A stretch of DNA of 64,000 nucleotides from Botrimarina colliarenosi (GCF_007859955.1 NZ_SJPR01000003.1:1-64000); one strand, 5' to 3'; numbered from the stretch's first letter, positions 34,662-43,903 are shown. The notes: generated by a model not told the origin, from the letters alone. Made by a program: numbers and translations.

Positions 34662-35102
34662 AGCAGGCCTCCGTATGTTCCGGTTCCTCGGCGCCGGCGA
34701 ACCCCCCACTAGGGGCCCCCGGCATGGGACGTCGAGTGCCCGTCGCTGCAAGTGACGGGCCGATCGAGTCGCTAGCACATGGCTGAGAAGATGCCCCACT
34801 CGTGTGTGGATCGTGTGTAGATATTACGGAGAAGACCGCGAAAGTCCTATGAAAAGAGAGCGTCTGACCGGACGGGCCGTCCGATGTCGAGACTTAGCGA
34901 CATGCGTCTGTCACGGGCGTCTGTCACGGGCGTCTGTCACGGGCGGTTCGGGAGAGCGCAACCGACGCCGGACTGTCCCACCGCTGTAACCGCGATAGAC
35001 TGTGGACACGCGGGTGACTGACGCCCGCCAGCAGGCGGGATCGATCTCCCGATGTTGTGCAACTCTCATCAAATCGCGGTTCCCAGGGAGCGGGGCGAAG
35101 TT
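34662..35102. other. gene-free region upstream of glgC
   Basis: These 441 bp hold the divergent control region of the small hypothetical gene and glgC. Seen in it are a perfect palindrome CGGACGG-G-CCGTCCG (34869-34883), three exact 13-bp tandem repeats (34905-34943) and a hairpin CCCGCC-AGCA-GGCGGG (35024-35039). No convincing promoter pair is found. Confidence 0.5.
34905..34943. repeat. three exact 13-bp tandem repeats
   Basis: CGTCTGTCACGGG occurs three times head to tail (34905, 34918, 34931). It is too short and unspaced to be a CRISPR. It could be a binding-site cluster or slipped-strand expansion upstream of glgC. Confidence 0.9.
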
Positions 35103-36350
35103 ATGAAGGATGTTCTTGCGGTCGTGCTGGCTGGCGGCAAAGGCGCTCGGCTCGAGCCCCTCACCCGTGACCGGGCCAAGCCGGCGGTCCCGTTCGGCGG
35201 GATCTACCGGATCATCGACTTCACGCTCTCGAACTGCCTCAACAGTGGGATGCGCCGCATCCTGGTGCTGACGCAGTACAAGGCGATGAGCCTCGACCGG
35301 CATATCAACCTGGGCTGGCGCGATTTCTTCTGCCGCGAACTGGGCGAGTTTGTCGATGTCGTGCCGCCCCAGCAGCGGATCGACGAGCAGTGGTACCAAG
35401 GGACCGCCGACGCGGTGTACCAGAACATTTACACGCTCGAGAAGGAGCGGCCGAGCCACGTCGTCATCCTCGCCGGCGACCATATTTACAAGATGGATTA
35501 CGCCAAGCTCGTGCAGTATCACGAGCAGCAGAAGGCCGACCTCACCATCGCCGCCCTGACGGTGAGCAAGGAAGAGGCGACCGCCTTCGGCGTCATGCAG
35601 GTCGACAGCGAGCAACGTGTCATCGGGTTCGAGGAGAAGCCGAAAGACCCCAAAACGGTTCCGGGGGAGCCCGACGACTGCTTGGCGTCGATGGGGATTT
35701 ATGTCTTCAACGCCCCGTTCCTCTTCGACGAGTTGTGTCGCGACGCGACGCTGCCCGAGTCGGCCCACGATTTCGGCAAGAACATCATCCCATCGATCAT
35801 CGATTCGCGGCGGGTGTTTGCGTTCCCGTTCCGCGACGAGAACAAAGGGACCCAGGCGTACTGGCGCGATGTCGGCACGATCGATTCGTATTACGACGCC
35901 AACCTCGAGCTCACGAACGTCGAGCCGCAGCTGAATCTGTACGACGATCGCTGGCCGATCCGCACGCACCAGCCGAACCTGCCCCCCGCGAAGACGGTGT
36001 TCGCCGCCTGGGAGGCGGGGGATGACGACACGGTGCGTCGGGGCGAAGCCCTCGACAGCATCGTCTGCCAAGGCGCCATCCTGTCGGGGGGCGTGGCGCG
36101 GAAGTGTGTGATCGGCCCGCGGGCGCGGATCAACAGCTACGCCCTGGTCGAGGAATCGATCCTATTCGCCGGGGTCAACATCGGCCGCCGTTGCCGGATC
36201 CGCAAAGCGATCATCGACAAGGGGGTCCACGTCCCCGAAGGGACCGAGATCGGCTACGACCACGACGCGGACCGCGCGCGGGGTTTCACCGTCTCGCCCG
36301 GCGGGGTGGTGGTGATCGCCAAGGCCGACGGCGTGCTGCCGATCAACTAA
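35103..36350 (+). CDS. glgC: glucose-1-phosphate adenylyltransferase
   Basis: GlgC makes ADP-glucose for glycogen synthesis. From ATG 35103 it has 415 residues, the usual size. Motifs are VVLAGGKGARLEPLT, RAKPAVPFGG, WYQGTADAVYQN, AGDHIYKMDY, GFEEKPKDP and YWRDVGTIDSYYDAN, followed by a C-terminal beta-helix. Bacterial GlgC is allosteric; Arg/Lys sites near the N-terminus are present. No other glg gene is adjacent. Confidence 0.93.
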   Translation: MKDVLAVVLAGGKGARLEPLTRDRAKPAVPFGGIYRIIDFTLSNCLNSGMRRILVLTQYKAMSLDRHINLGWRDFFCRELGEFVDVVPPQQRIDEQWYQGTADAVYQNIYTLEKERPSHVVILAGDHIYKMDYAKLVQYHEQQKADLTIAALTVSKEEATAFGVMQVDSEQRVIGFEEKPKDPKTVPGEPDDCLASMGIYVFNAPFLFDELCRDATLPESAHDFGKNIIPSIIDSRRVFAFPFRDENKGTQAYWRDVGTIDSYYDANLELTNVEPQLNLYDDRWPIRTHQPNLPPAKTVFAAWEAGDDDTVRRGEALDSIVCQGAILSGGVARKCVIGPRARINSYALVEESILFAGVNIGRRCRIRKAIIDKGVHVPEGTEIGYDHDADRARGFTVSPGGVVVIAKADGVLPIN

Positions 36351-36520
36351 CGCCGCCTCGTGCTAGCGGTTGGTGATTAACACGTTTTCCACCGTCGTCG
36401 TCAGACCGACCGCTTGCCGGCTTTTCCACGGCGCGTAAAAAAGAAGGCTGCGATGGCGACGGGCCGGTCGGAACGACCCACGCCACGGCGCCTCAGAACC
36501 TCTCAAAAAGAGCAACCACT

Positions 36521-37312
36521 ATGTCTCGCACAAGCGTCGCCGTAGCCCTCTCGGTCGCCCTTATCACCCCCACTGCCGGGGCGTTCTCGCTGTCGTCGGT
36601 GTCAAGTTTCTTGTCGGATCGCGGCATCCATGTCACGCTGCCCGAAACGAGCATCAACTTGCCACCCCGGGCGGAAGCGGCGATTCAAAAAGCCCTGTCC
36701 AAGGCGGAGTCGACCTTCGACCACCTCTTCGGTGAGGGCGGAATCCTTGACGGCGTTGACCTGCCGGACATCGACTTGCCGAACTTCGATCTCCCGGATG
36801 TCAACATCCCCGACGTCGATCAGATCGTCAGCGACGCGTTGGCCCGTGTCGAAGAGCGTGCCGCCGCGGCCCGTTCGCGCGCCCGCTCGGCGCTCGAAGA
36901 CGCGTTGAGCCGAGCAGAGAGTGTCCTCGACGGCCTTGATCTGCCACAGATCGATCTGCCCGAATGGAATCTGCCCAACGGGGACCTCCAGGAGATCGTC
37001 GACAACGCCCTTGGCAAGGCTCAGTCCAGGGTCGAGGACGTCATCGGTCGTGTTGAGGACAAGCTCGACCACATTGACGGCCTGCTCGATGACCTGTTCG
37101 GCAACGCCACTCCCGAGGTCGCGACGGTTCTCGCCAGCCTGCCCGTCGCCAACATCCCACCCGCTGCGCTGCAGTCGATCGAGTCGTCACTCGCTTCGAT
37201 CAGCTATCGGGCGCTGCCGCTAACGGCCGCCGTCGCTGTCCCCGAGCCGACCGCCGTCGTGGCGGCGATTGGTTGCGTGGTCCTCGGCGTGGCGGGTCGC
37301 CGCCGCCGCTAG
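36521..37312 (+). CDS. PEP-CTERM protein with repeated LPD/IPD motifs
   Basis: The 263-residue protein has a signal peptide (MSRTSVAVALSVALITPTAGA). Two acidic clusters are built from DLPDIDLPNFDLPDVNIPD (about 77-98) and LPQIDLPEWNLPN (about 143-157), alternating with long Ala/Arg/Glu helices (about 100-140 and 160-190). It ends VPEPTAVVAAIG, hydrophobic, GRRRR, a clear PEP-CTERM sorting signal. The repeats look like a beta/helix structural element. The function is unknown, probably in the envelope or extracellular matrix. Confidence 0.8.
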   Translation: MSRTSVAVALSVALITPTAGAFSLSSVSSFLSDRGIHVTLPETSINLPPRAEAAIQKALSKAESTFDHLFGEGGILDGVDLPDIDLPNFDLPDVNIPDVDQIVSDALARVEERAAAARSRARSALEDALSRAESVLDGLDLPQIDLPEWNLPNGDLQEIVDNALGKAQSRVEDVIGRVEDKLDHIDGLLDDLFGNATPEVATVLASLPVANIPPAALQSIESSLASISYRALPLTAAVAVPEPTAVVAAIGCVVLGVAGRRRR

Positions 37313-38616
37313 CGTCGCACGGCGGGCGCCCGTGCGTCGGCCGTTTCACTCGGGGCGGACGCGGGCCGAATCGACTCGACGAGCCGGCGTACGGCTGCGT
37401 CGTCGGCCTTGCCGTCGGCGACCGGCAGGGTCGTGGTCGCGGCGAGGGCCTCGTGCGGGCCCGCCAAGTGGTGGTGTCGCCACTCGACCGGCTGCTCCTC
37501 CGCCTTGCCGACCGACGCGACCATCAGGCGACGTACGCCCTTGTCGTCGGGGGTTTCTTGCGATTTGACCACCTGTTGCAGTCCCTCGCCGAGGGCGTAG
37601 CGGACCTCGCGCTCAAACTGCCCGAGCGGCAGCTTCCGCTGGGGGGTCGAGGCGAGGGTCGTCACGGCGGCGACCTGACCTCCCTCGACGCGGCGGAGCG
37701 TTGTGGCCTGGTGGTCGTCGGCGACCACGAACCAGTCGCGTCCAGCGAGCAGGGTCCATGCCCCCCCGCCGGCGGTGACCAGCAAGCGGTCGTCAGACGA
37801 CGCCGCGGCCGCCTGCGACAGCAAGTCGGCGCCCAGCCGTTCTTCCTCGTCGGCGGGGTCAATTGTCACGTTCAGCTTGGCGATGGCCTCGACCGCCGGA
37901 GTCGCAGGGCCAACGGCGCGCGACTCCTTCCAGGCGAGGTTCAGCCGCGACACCCGGCCGAGCTGGCGATCGAACAACGCCACGCCCCGCAAGTCGATTT
38001 CAACGCGGGCGCCATCCACCTCGCCATGCACCGGGCCGGCGAAACGGAGGCGGGCGTGCGTCGACGTGATGTCACTAACGACTCCGACCACCTCGCAGAC
38101 TTCGCCCTTCTTTAGCCGCAGCAACCGTTCGACCGCCCCGGACGGCACCTTCCAGGTCCCGCCGTCACGGACATTGCCGAGCGGCAGCAGGCCGTCGATA
38201 TCGAGCGGGTCGGCCGCCAGCTGCACGAGGTCCAGTTCGCCGCGGGTCAGCGGCCCGCTTGCCGCCGTGATCTTGGCGCCTCGTTCGCCCGGCCGGGCTA
38301 ACAGCAGTCGGGCGTCGTCGCGGAGCGCTGCGGCGGATTGATCGACCCGACGGGCGAAGACGGGCTGGGGGCCGCTGTCGGGCAGCTCTTCCTGCACGTA
38401 GGCGAGCCGGTAGTCGCCGCGCGTCGGGACCGCGTCGGCAGCTCCCTCGGCGGTGACCGACCCGGCGAAGCGGAGCGACGCCTCGACGGCGAGGGGCCCA
38501 CTTCCGAGGTCGGCCCACGGAGTGAGATCGACCGATTCGGCCGCGATTGCCCCGCCGACCAGCAGCAGAAGACTGGCAAGACAGGTCGAGACGCAGCGAA
38601 GCGAGGATCGGGTCAT
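37309..38616 (-). CDS. secreted protein of unknown function
   Basis: The 435-residue protein has a signal peptide (CLASLLLLVGGAIAAES) and a soluble remainder with beta-rich stretches (ARLRFAGPVHGEVDGARVEIDLRG is one region). A C-terminal part matches no family I know. Its stop overlaps the stop of the convergent PEP-CTERM gene by 4 bp. Composition is like its neighbours. Confidence 0.65.
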   Translation of the reverse strand: MTRSSLRCVSTCLASLLLLVGGAIAAESVDLTPWADLGSGPLAVEASLRFAGSVTAEGAADAVPTRGDYRLAYVQEELPDSGPQPVFARRVDQSAAALRDDARLLLARPGERGAKITAASGPLTRGELDLVQLAADPLDIDGLLPLGNVRDGGTWKVPSGAVERLLRLKKGEVCEVVGVVSDITSTHARLRFAGPVHGEVDGARVEIDLRGVALFDRQLGRVSRLNLAWKESRAVGPATPAVEAIAKLNVTIDPADEEERLGADLLSQAAAASSDDRLLVTAGGGAWTLLAGRDWFVVADDHQATTLRRVEGGQVAAVTTLASTPQRKLPLGQFEREVRYALGEGLQQVVKSQETPDDKGVRRLMVASVGKAEEQPVEWRHHHLAGPHEALAATTTLPVADGKADDAAVRRLVESIRPASAPSETADARAPAVRR

Positions 38617-39012
38617 GGCGCGACGGCGTTTTGCAGGGAGGTCCTAGGGGCCGCGCCGGTGAACCTTCGGGCCGGACGGCACGTCTCCTTTACATGATCG
38701 ACCTGTCGACGAGTCGGCATGACGCCATCCGTCCCCCCAGAAGTGGCGCAGCGGCGACGCGGTGTTCTTTTCCGCTTCGCGTCGGCGGGGTTTGGGTAAG
38801 CGAGGGGGACAGTAGGGCCCCGATTTCTGCCTGGTCGGCCCCAGGAAACGAAGTTTCCCTCGACCAAACGTAAAAAACCCGCGTACAACAAGAGCCGCTC
38901 AAGTCGGGGAACCGGCGCGTAAACCCATGCGGCTCTTCGGCTAACGTCGCGCTGCTAGCAAACGCTGGGACGACGCCGCTGAACTTTCTGACCGCTGTCC
39001 GTTTGAAAAAAC
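38617..39012. other. divergent spacer before the sigma factor gene
   Basis: These 396 bp lie between two divergent genes. A small hairpin GGAAAC-GAA-GTTTCC lies at 38844-38858, followed by an A-rich stretch. AGAGCCGC and GCGGCTCT form another possible stem near 38889-38937. No promoter can be assigned with confidence. Confidence 0.4.
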
Positions 39013-40668
39013 ATGCAACGCTCCTATCGCATCGACACCATCAACGAGCTTCGCCGGCAGCAAATCCGCCGAGCGAGCACCGATGAGCGTCTACGCCGGC
39101 TCGAAGAAGTCGAGCGGGCGGTGGCGGAGCTCGACCCGGCCCGCGATTACGCGGTCGATCGGGTCGTCACCCGGATCGGCTGCCGCGGATGGGTCCGCCC
39201 CGACCGCGACAAGGCGCCCGGCGCCGACCTCATCCACGACCTTCGGCTGCTCGTTGAGGACCTCAGCGACTCGGTCGATCTGCCGGCGGACGCCGTCGGT
39301 GAGCAGGTCTTGACGGTCGAGGACCTGGCGAAGCAGTTCAATGTCTCGACCAAGACGATCGCCCGTTGGCGCGAAGCGGGGCTCGTGAGCCGTAAGCTGT
39401 TGTTCGACGGACGCAAGCGGGTCGGCTTCTTGCGTAGCAGCGTCGATCGGTTTGTCCGCGCCAATCAAGACCGTGTCGAACGGGGGGCCCGCTTCCGCCA
39501 GCTGACCGATACCGAGCGGCTGGAACTGATCGCCGACGCCCGCCGTTTGGCGGAAGAGGGCTACGGCCGCGCCGAGGCGATCCGGCTGTTGGTGGGCCGG
39601 ACGGGCCGGACCGCCGACACGGTGCGGGCCATTTTGGCCGCCCATGAGCAGAGCGAGGCGATCTTCGCCGAGACCGCCGGCGTGCTCTCCGACCGCCAGA
39701 AAGAGCAGATCTACGCCGAGCACCTGGCTGGCGCGTCGGTCGAGAAGCTGATGAAGCGGTACGGCCGGTCGAAGACAACGGTTTATCGGCTGATTTCCGA
39801 GGCCCGTTTCGAGCGGATCCAGCGGATGCCGTTGGACCTGATCCCCAACGACCGGTTTAGCCGGAAGGGGGCCGATGCGGCCTGCCTGGGGCCGATGCCC
39901 GAGCCAGAAACCGCTCCGCGGAAGGCGCGGCGGCCGAGCGATCTGCCCGCCTACTTGGCGAGCCTGTACGAGGTGCCGCTGCTCACCCGCGAGCAGGAGG
40001 GGCACCTCTTCAGGAAGTACAACTACCTGAAATACAAGGCGGCCAAGCTACGCGACTCGTTGGACCCCAAGCGGCCCCAGTCGGTCGTCATGGACGAGAT
40101 CGAGTCGCTCTACGCCGAGGCGGTGGAGGTCAAAAACTACCTTTCGCGGGCCAACCTGCGGCTGGTGGTGTCGATCGCGAAGAAGCGGATGACCCCCAAT
40201 CAGAGCTTCTTCGAGCTGGTCAGTGACGGCAACGTGTCGCTCATGAAGGCGATTGAGAAGTTCGATTTCGCCCGTGGCAACAAGTTCAGCACCTACGCCA
40301 CCTGGGCGATCGTGAAGAACTACGCCCGGACGATTCCGGGCGAGTACAAGCACCAGGACCGGTTCCGGACCAGCTACGACGAGCTGTTCGACAGCACCGA
40401 AGAGCACCGGGCCAACCCGACGTTGCGGGAAGCGGCTCAGAAGGACCGGGTGGAGAAAATCCGCAAGATCCTCGGCCGCCTCGACGACCGCGAGCAGCAG
40501 ATCGTGATCTCTCGGTTCGGCTTGGACCACAACCGCGAGCCGCTGACGCTCAAGGAAGTGGGGGCCGAGATGGGGGTCACCAAGGAGCGTGTCCGCCAGA
40601 TCGAGGCCCGCGCCTTGACGAAGCTCCGGGCCGCGGCGGCAGAAGACCGCATTGCGCTGGAGCTGTAG
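39013..40668 (+). CDS. sigma-70 family factor fused to extra helix-turn-helix domains
   Basis: The 551-residue protein has an unusual N-terminal half. A MerR/excisionase-like HTH (LTVEDLAKQFNVSTKTIARW, 100-119) runs on to a DNA-binding wing. A second HTH is at about 241-262 (ASVEKLMKRYGRSKTTVYRL). The second half is a sigma factor: region 1.2 (DLPAYLASLYEVPLLTREQE, 310-329), region 2 (FSTYATWAIVKNYAR, 425-439) and region 4 (LTLKEVGAEMGVTKERVRQI). Region 3 is short. It may recognise an extra DNA site through the N-terminal HTHs. Confidence 0.85.
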   Translation: MQRSYRIDTINELRRQQIRRASTDERLRRLEEVERAVAELDPARDYAVDRVVTRIGCRGWVRPDRDKAPGADLIHDLRLLVEDLSDSVDLPADAVGEQVLTVEDLAKQFNVSTKTIARWREAGLVSRKLLFDGRKRVGFLRSSVDRFVRANQDRVERGARFRQLTDTERLELIADARRLAEEGYGRAEAIRLLVGRTGRTADTVRAILAAHEQSEAIFAETAGVLSDRQKEQIYAEHLAGASVEKLMKRYGRSKTTVYRLISEARFERIQRMPLDLIPNDRFSRKGADAACLGPMPEPETAPRKARRPSDLPAYLASLYEVPLLTREQEGHLFRKYNYLKYKAAKLRDSLDPKRPQSVVMDEIESLYAEAVEVKNYLSRANLRLVVSIAKKRMTPNQSFFELVSDGNVSLMKAIEKFDFARGNKFSTYATWAIVKNYARTIPGEYKHQDRFRTSYDELFDSTEEHRANPTLREAAQKDRVEKIRKILGRLDDREQQIVISRFGLDHNREPLTLKEVGAEMGVTKERVRQIEARALTKLRAAAAEDRIALEL

Positions 40669-40693
40669 CGGCCCATTTGCCGATGGTTCCAGT

Positions 40694-40779
40694 CCGAGCC
40701 GCGGCCACCACGGAGCGTCTCACCTTCCGCCTTCGAGGCAGGGGGGGCCGCTCGCTGGCGGCCGCGGCTCGGGCTTTTT
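40694..40779 (+). terminator. rho-independent terminator after the sigma factor gene
   Basis: Perfect 13-bp arms CCGAGCCGCGGCC (40694-40706) and GGCCGCGGCTCGG (40760-40772) are followed by GCTTTTT. The loop is long (53 nt), but the stem is very strong and the T-run is well placed. Confidence 0.75.
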
Positions 40780-40903
40780 ATAGGCGAAGCGCGGCTGAGT
40801 TCCTGGTGAGGGTTGAGCGTGAGGCGAGTCGGGGAGGCCCCCCAGTCGCCGGTTGGAGGAGCGATCGATCGGCTTTTGCGAGCGAAAGCCTGAAGTTGTG
40901 GGG

Positions 40904-40931
40904 TTGCGGGGGTCGGGTCCCCCGCTATATT
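40904..40931 (+). promoter_or_regulatory. putative promoter of the tRNA-tuf transcript
   Basis: TTGCGG (40904-40909), 16 bp, TATATT (40926-40931). It lies about 170 bp upstream of the first tRNA, after the terminator, in a gene-free stretch of 430 bp (40669-41098). The match to sigma-70 consensus is moderate. Confidence 0.45.
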
Positions 40932-41098
40932 GGGCGATTCCCGCGACTTTCCGGCTTCCGGTACGGGGTGACCTTCCTCAACGCGGCTCGTGTTTCGGGC
41001 CCGCGCCGAGTGGAATCACCCTTCCTCTGGCGGCTGGTTGATCTGAGAGGTGAGTTCGTCGAGCGAGGTGGCGGAGCGGAGAGATCGCCGCGATTCGT

Positions 41099-41171
41099 GC
41101 TAGCGTAGCTCAATTGGCAGAGCAGCTGATTTGTAATCAGCAGGTTGTGGGTTCAAGTCCCTCCGCTAGCT
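41099..41171 (+). tRNA. tRNA-Thr (TGT)
   Basis: A 73-nt cloverleaf: acceptor GCTAGCG/CGCTAGC, D arm GCTC-GAGC, anticodon loop TTTGTAA (TGT), T arm GTGGG-TTCAAGT-CCCTC. CCA is not encoded. Confidence 0.93.
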
Positions 41172-41340
41172 CTCGGGCAGCGACGGGCGGTGCGGCCAGC
41201 GGGCCGCCTGCCGGTGGCTGTCGGTGTGGCGGCGGAGGGCAGGGCGAGGGCGGCCGCCTCGGCGGGCCGGCCTTGGTCGGCCGTCGGTTCTTGTCGGCGA
41301 CGCTTTGGCGTCGAGGGCAGGGGGCGGCGACGCCGGAAAA

Positions 41341-41422
41341 GGTGGGTTACCGAAGCGGTCAAACGGGTCTGACTGTAAATCAGATGGCTATGCCTTCGCA
41401 GGTTCGAATCCTGCACCCACCA
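41341..41422 (+). tRNA. tRNA-Tyr (GTA)
   Basis: An 82-nt class II tRNA with acceptor GGTGGGT/ACCCACC, anticodon loop CTGTAAA (GTA), a long variable arm and T loop TTCGAAT. It starts directly after an A-run and is followed by a repeat element. Confidence 0.93.
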
Positions 41423-41426
41423 CTGG

Positions 41427-41525
41427 TTCGAATGCGGAGTGACGAATGCGGAATGCGGAATAGACCCTAGGAGGGCGTTGCCAGGCATCATTCCGCATTC
41501 CGAAATCCAAATTCCGGATTTCATC
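41427..41525. repeat. short-word inverted repeat between tRNA-Tyr and tRNA-Gly
   Basis: The left arm repeats GAATGCGGAATGCGGAAT; the right arm has ATTCCGCATTCC and ATTCCGGATTTC. It fills the whole gap, ending exactly where tRNA-Gly begins. It is of the same style as the elements at 29105 and 57906 but uses different words. Confidence 0.85.
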
Positions 41526-41596
41526 GCGGGTGTAGCTCAATGGTAGAGCAACAGCCTTCCAAGCTGATGACGAGGGTTCGATTCCCTTCACCCGCT
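41526..41596 (+). tRNA. tRNA-Gly (TCC)
   Basis: A 71-nt cloverleaf: acceptor GCGGGTG/CACCCGC, anticodon loop CTTCCAA (TCC), T loop TTCGATT. CCA is not encoded. Confidence 0.93.
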
Positions 41597-41690
41597 TGCA
41601 GAGTTGATAAAGCGTTTTCGAGGCGACGGTTTTGAGTTATTGAGTTGCGGAGCTGGCGGCGGACCGCTGACAGCCCAACGCTCTTTACCT

Positions 41691-41763
<73 letters not shown>

Positions 41764-41826
41764 CTGCGGCGCCGGCTCGCCGGCCAGAGAGATGCGGCCA
41801 GAGGGAGTGAGGCGTCGGTTTGAAGT

Positions 41827-41873
41827 GAAACAGAGTCGATCGAAACACAGAGTCGATTGAAACAGCGTCGATT
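41827..41873. repeat. three imperfect tandem repeats in the tuf leader
   Basis: GAAACAGAGTCGATC (41827), GAAACACAGAGTCGATT (41842) and GAAACAGCGTCGATT (41859) follow one another between tRNA-Thr(GGT) and tuf. They may be a leader RNA feature or simple expansion. Confidence 0.8.
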
Positions 41874-42013
41874 TGAGAACAGAGGCGGCAGAGAAGAAAT
41901 TTGACGGCCTTGGCCCCCGGGTGGGCTGGGGCTCTTGGGAGAGTTAGGATCAAGAGCGTGGCTCTTTAACACCAGCACCCTTTCAGCAACTACCAGCGAG
42001 TTCAGAGAAAAAG

Positions 42014-43213
42014 ATGGCCAAGGACACCTTCGCGCGTACGAAGCCGCACGTCAACGTCGGCACCATCGGTCACATCGACCACGGCAAGACCACGACCACC
42101 GGCGCGATTGTCGCGGTGCAGGCGGCTAAGGGGCTCGCCAAATTCAAGTCGTACGCCGACATCGCCAAGGGCGGCACGGTGCGTGACGCGACCAAGACGG
42201 TCACGATCGCCGCGGCTCACGTCGAGTACGAGACCCCCAACCGGCACTACGCCCACATCGATTGCCCGGGCCACGCCGACTTCGTCAAGAACATGATCAC
42301 TGGCGCCGCCCAGATGGACGGCGCGATCCTGGTCGTGTCGGCGCCGGACGGCCCGATGCCGCAGACCCGCGAGCACATCCTGCTCGCCCGCCAGGTCGGC
42401 GTGCCCAAGATCGTGGTTTACCTCAACAAGTGCGACCTCGTCGATGACGAGGAGCTGCTGGAGCTGGTCGAGCTCGAGGTCCGTGAGCTGCTGTCGGCCC
42501 AGGGCTTCCCTGGCGACGACGTGCCGCTGATCCGTGGCAACTCGAAGGCCGCTTACGAGAACCCGTCGGACCCGGCGGCTCAGAAGTGCATCGACGAGCT
42601 GATGGAAGCGATCGACACCTACATCCCCGAGCCGACTCGCGAGACCGACAAGCCGTTCCTGATGGCGATCGAAGACGTCTTCTCGATCGAAGGCCGTGGC
42701 ACCGTGGCCACCGGTCGTATCGAGCGCGGCACCGTCAAGGTGGGCGAGGAAGTCGAGATCGTTGGACTGACGGAAGTCCCGGTCAAGACGACCTGCACCG
42801 GCGTCGAGGCGTTCAACAAGACGATGGACCAGGGCCTGGCTGGCGACAACGTCGGCTGCCTGCTCCGCGGCGTGAAGCGTGAGGACATCCAGCGTGGCCA
42901 GTGTCTGGCCAAGCCGGGTTCGATCAAGCCGCACACCAAGTTCGAGTGCGAGGTCTATATCCTCAGCAAGGAAGAGGGTGGTCGCCACACGCCGTTCTTC
43001 AGCGGCTACCGTCCGCAGTTCTACTTCCGTACGACCGACGTGACCGGCGCCGCCAACCTGGCCGGCGACGCCGAGATGTGCATGCCTGGCGACAACGCCA
43101 AGCTGATCGTCGAGCTGTCGAAGCCGATCGCCATGGACGATGGCGCCCGTTTCGCTATCCGCGAGGGTGGCAAGACGGTCGGTTCGGGCGTCGTGTCGAA
43201 GATCCTTGAGTAA
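42014..43213 (+). CDS. tuf: elongation factor Tu
   Basis: The 399-residue GTPase brings aminoacyl-tRNA to the ribosome. P-loop GHIDHGKTT (19-27), [12 protein letters not shown] and the two beta-barrel domains are all present; the length is normal. GAGAAAAAG lies just before the ATG. It follows four tRNAs and precedes tRNA-Trp and secE, the usual tRNA-tuf-secE-nusG order. No rpmG gene is found between tuf and secE. No second tuf is seen after fusA in the window. Confidence 0.97.
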   Translation: MAKDTFARTKPHVNVGTIGHIDHGKTTTTGAIVAVQAAKGLAKFKSYADIAKGGTVRDATKTVTIAAAHVEYETPNRHYAHIDCPGHADFVKNMITGAAQMDGAILVVSAPDGPMPQTREHILLARQVGVPKIVVYLNKCDLVDDEELLELVELEVRELLSAQGFPGDDVPLIRGNSKAAYENPSDPAAQKCIDELMEAIDTYIPEPTRETDKPFLMAIEDVFSIEGRGTVATGRIERGTVKVGEEVEIVGLTEVPVKTTCTGVEAFNKTMDQGLAGDNVGCLLRGVKREDIQRGQCLAKPGSIKPHTKFECEVYILSKEEGGRHTPFFSGYRPQFYFRTTDVTGAANLAGDAEMCMPGDNAKLIVELSKPIAMDDGARFAIREGGKTVGSGVVSKILE

Positions 43214-43274
43214 GTGACGAAGCACAGGTGGCGAAGCAAGCCGGCGACGGCCCTTCGCCATTTGTGCTTGATTT

Positions 43275-43347
43275 AGGGGCGTAGCTCAATTGGCAGAGCA
43301 CCGGTCTCCAAAACCGGGGGTTGTGAGTTCGAGTCCCACCGCCCCTG
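43275..43347 (+). tRNA. tRNA-Trp (CCA)
   Basis: A 73-nt cloverleaf: acceptor AGGGGCG/CGCCCCT, anticodon loop CTCCAAA (CCA), T loop TTCGAGT, discriminator G. Its place between tuf and secE is conserved in bacteria. Confidence 0.95.
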
Positions 43348-43471
43348 CTGATCGGTGGCGCAGGCGAAGAGCCAAAGCGAACGACGAGCGAAGCCAAACT
43401 TCCGGCCAATGGATGGCCGGGGCTGAAAGACAGGGCGGCGGCGCCGCCATCGCGACTAGGGCGAATTAACG

Positions 43472-43903
43472 GTGACCGCTTACCTTCAAGAACTGTTTCA
43501 GCTGCGGCTGTTCAAGCCAAAGCAGGGGCGCAACGCCCGTCAGGTGACGCTGATTGCGATCGGCGTCGTGTTGGCGGTCGGGGCGTGGTCCTTGAAGGGC
43601 TGGCTCGAGGCGGAGGGAGCTTCCAGCGGCGTCGCGCTTGGCGCGCCTCTGGCGCTGCTGGCCGTGACTGGCTGGGCCGCTTTCCGCCTCATCCAGCTGC
43701 CGAAGTTCGCTGAGTTTCTCATCGCCGTCGAGGCGGAGATGGGCAAGGTCAGCTGGCCGACGCAGTCGGAACTGTTCAAGGCTTCGGCGGTCGTGATCTT
43801 CGTGATCTTCGGCCTCGCCGGGCTGCTGTTTATGTACGACTGGATCCTGAAATACGTGCTGTCGGGTCAACTGCTCACCGACCTTTTCGGCCTGTTTGGC
43901 TGA
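43472..43903 (+). CDS. secE: preprotein translocase subunit SecE
   Basis: From GTG 43472 the protein has 143 residues. The conserved essential part is EMGKVSWPTQSELFKASAVV followed by the last membrane helix (about 106-128). Two further helices lie upstream (about 22-42 and 53-72), so this is a three-helix SecE as in E. coli rather than the short single-helix form. It clamps SecY in the translocon. nusG follows. Confidence 0.9.
   Translation: MTAYLQELFQLRLFKPKQGRNARQVTLIAIGVVLAVGAWSLKGWLEAEGASSGVALGAPLALLAVTGWAAFRLIQLPKFAEFLIAVEAEMGKVSWPTQSELFKASAVVIFVIFGLAGLLFMYDWILKYVLSGQLLTDLFGLFG

Noticed and set aside
34662-34799. N-terminal extension of the small hypothetical protein
   Set aside because: Arg/Pro-rich translation with no family likeness; the GTG at 34661 starts the recognisable part.
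34905-34943. Possible CRISPR or att site
   Set aside because: Three 13-bp units without spacers, no cas genes or integrase nearby.
43348-43471. rpmG (L33) gene expected between tRNA-Trp and secE
   Set aside because: No frame with L33 residues is present in this gap on either strand.
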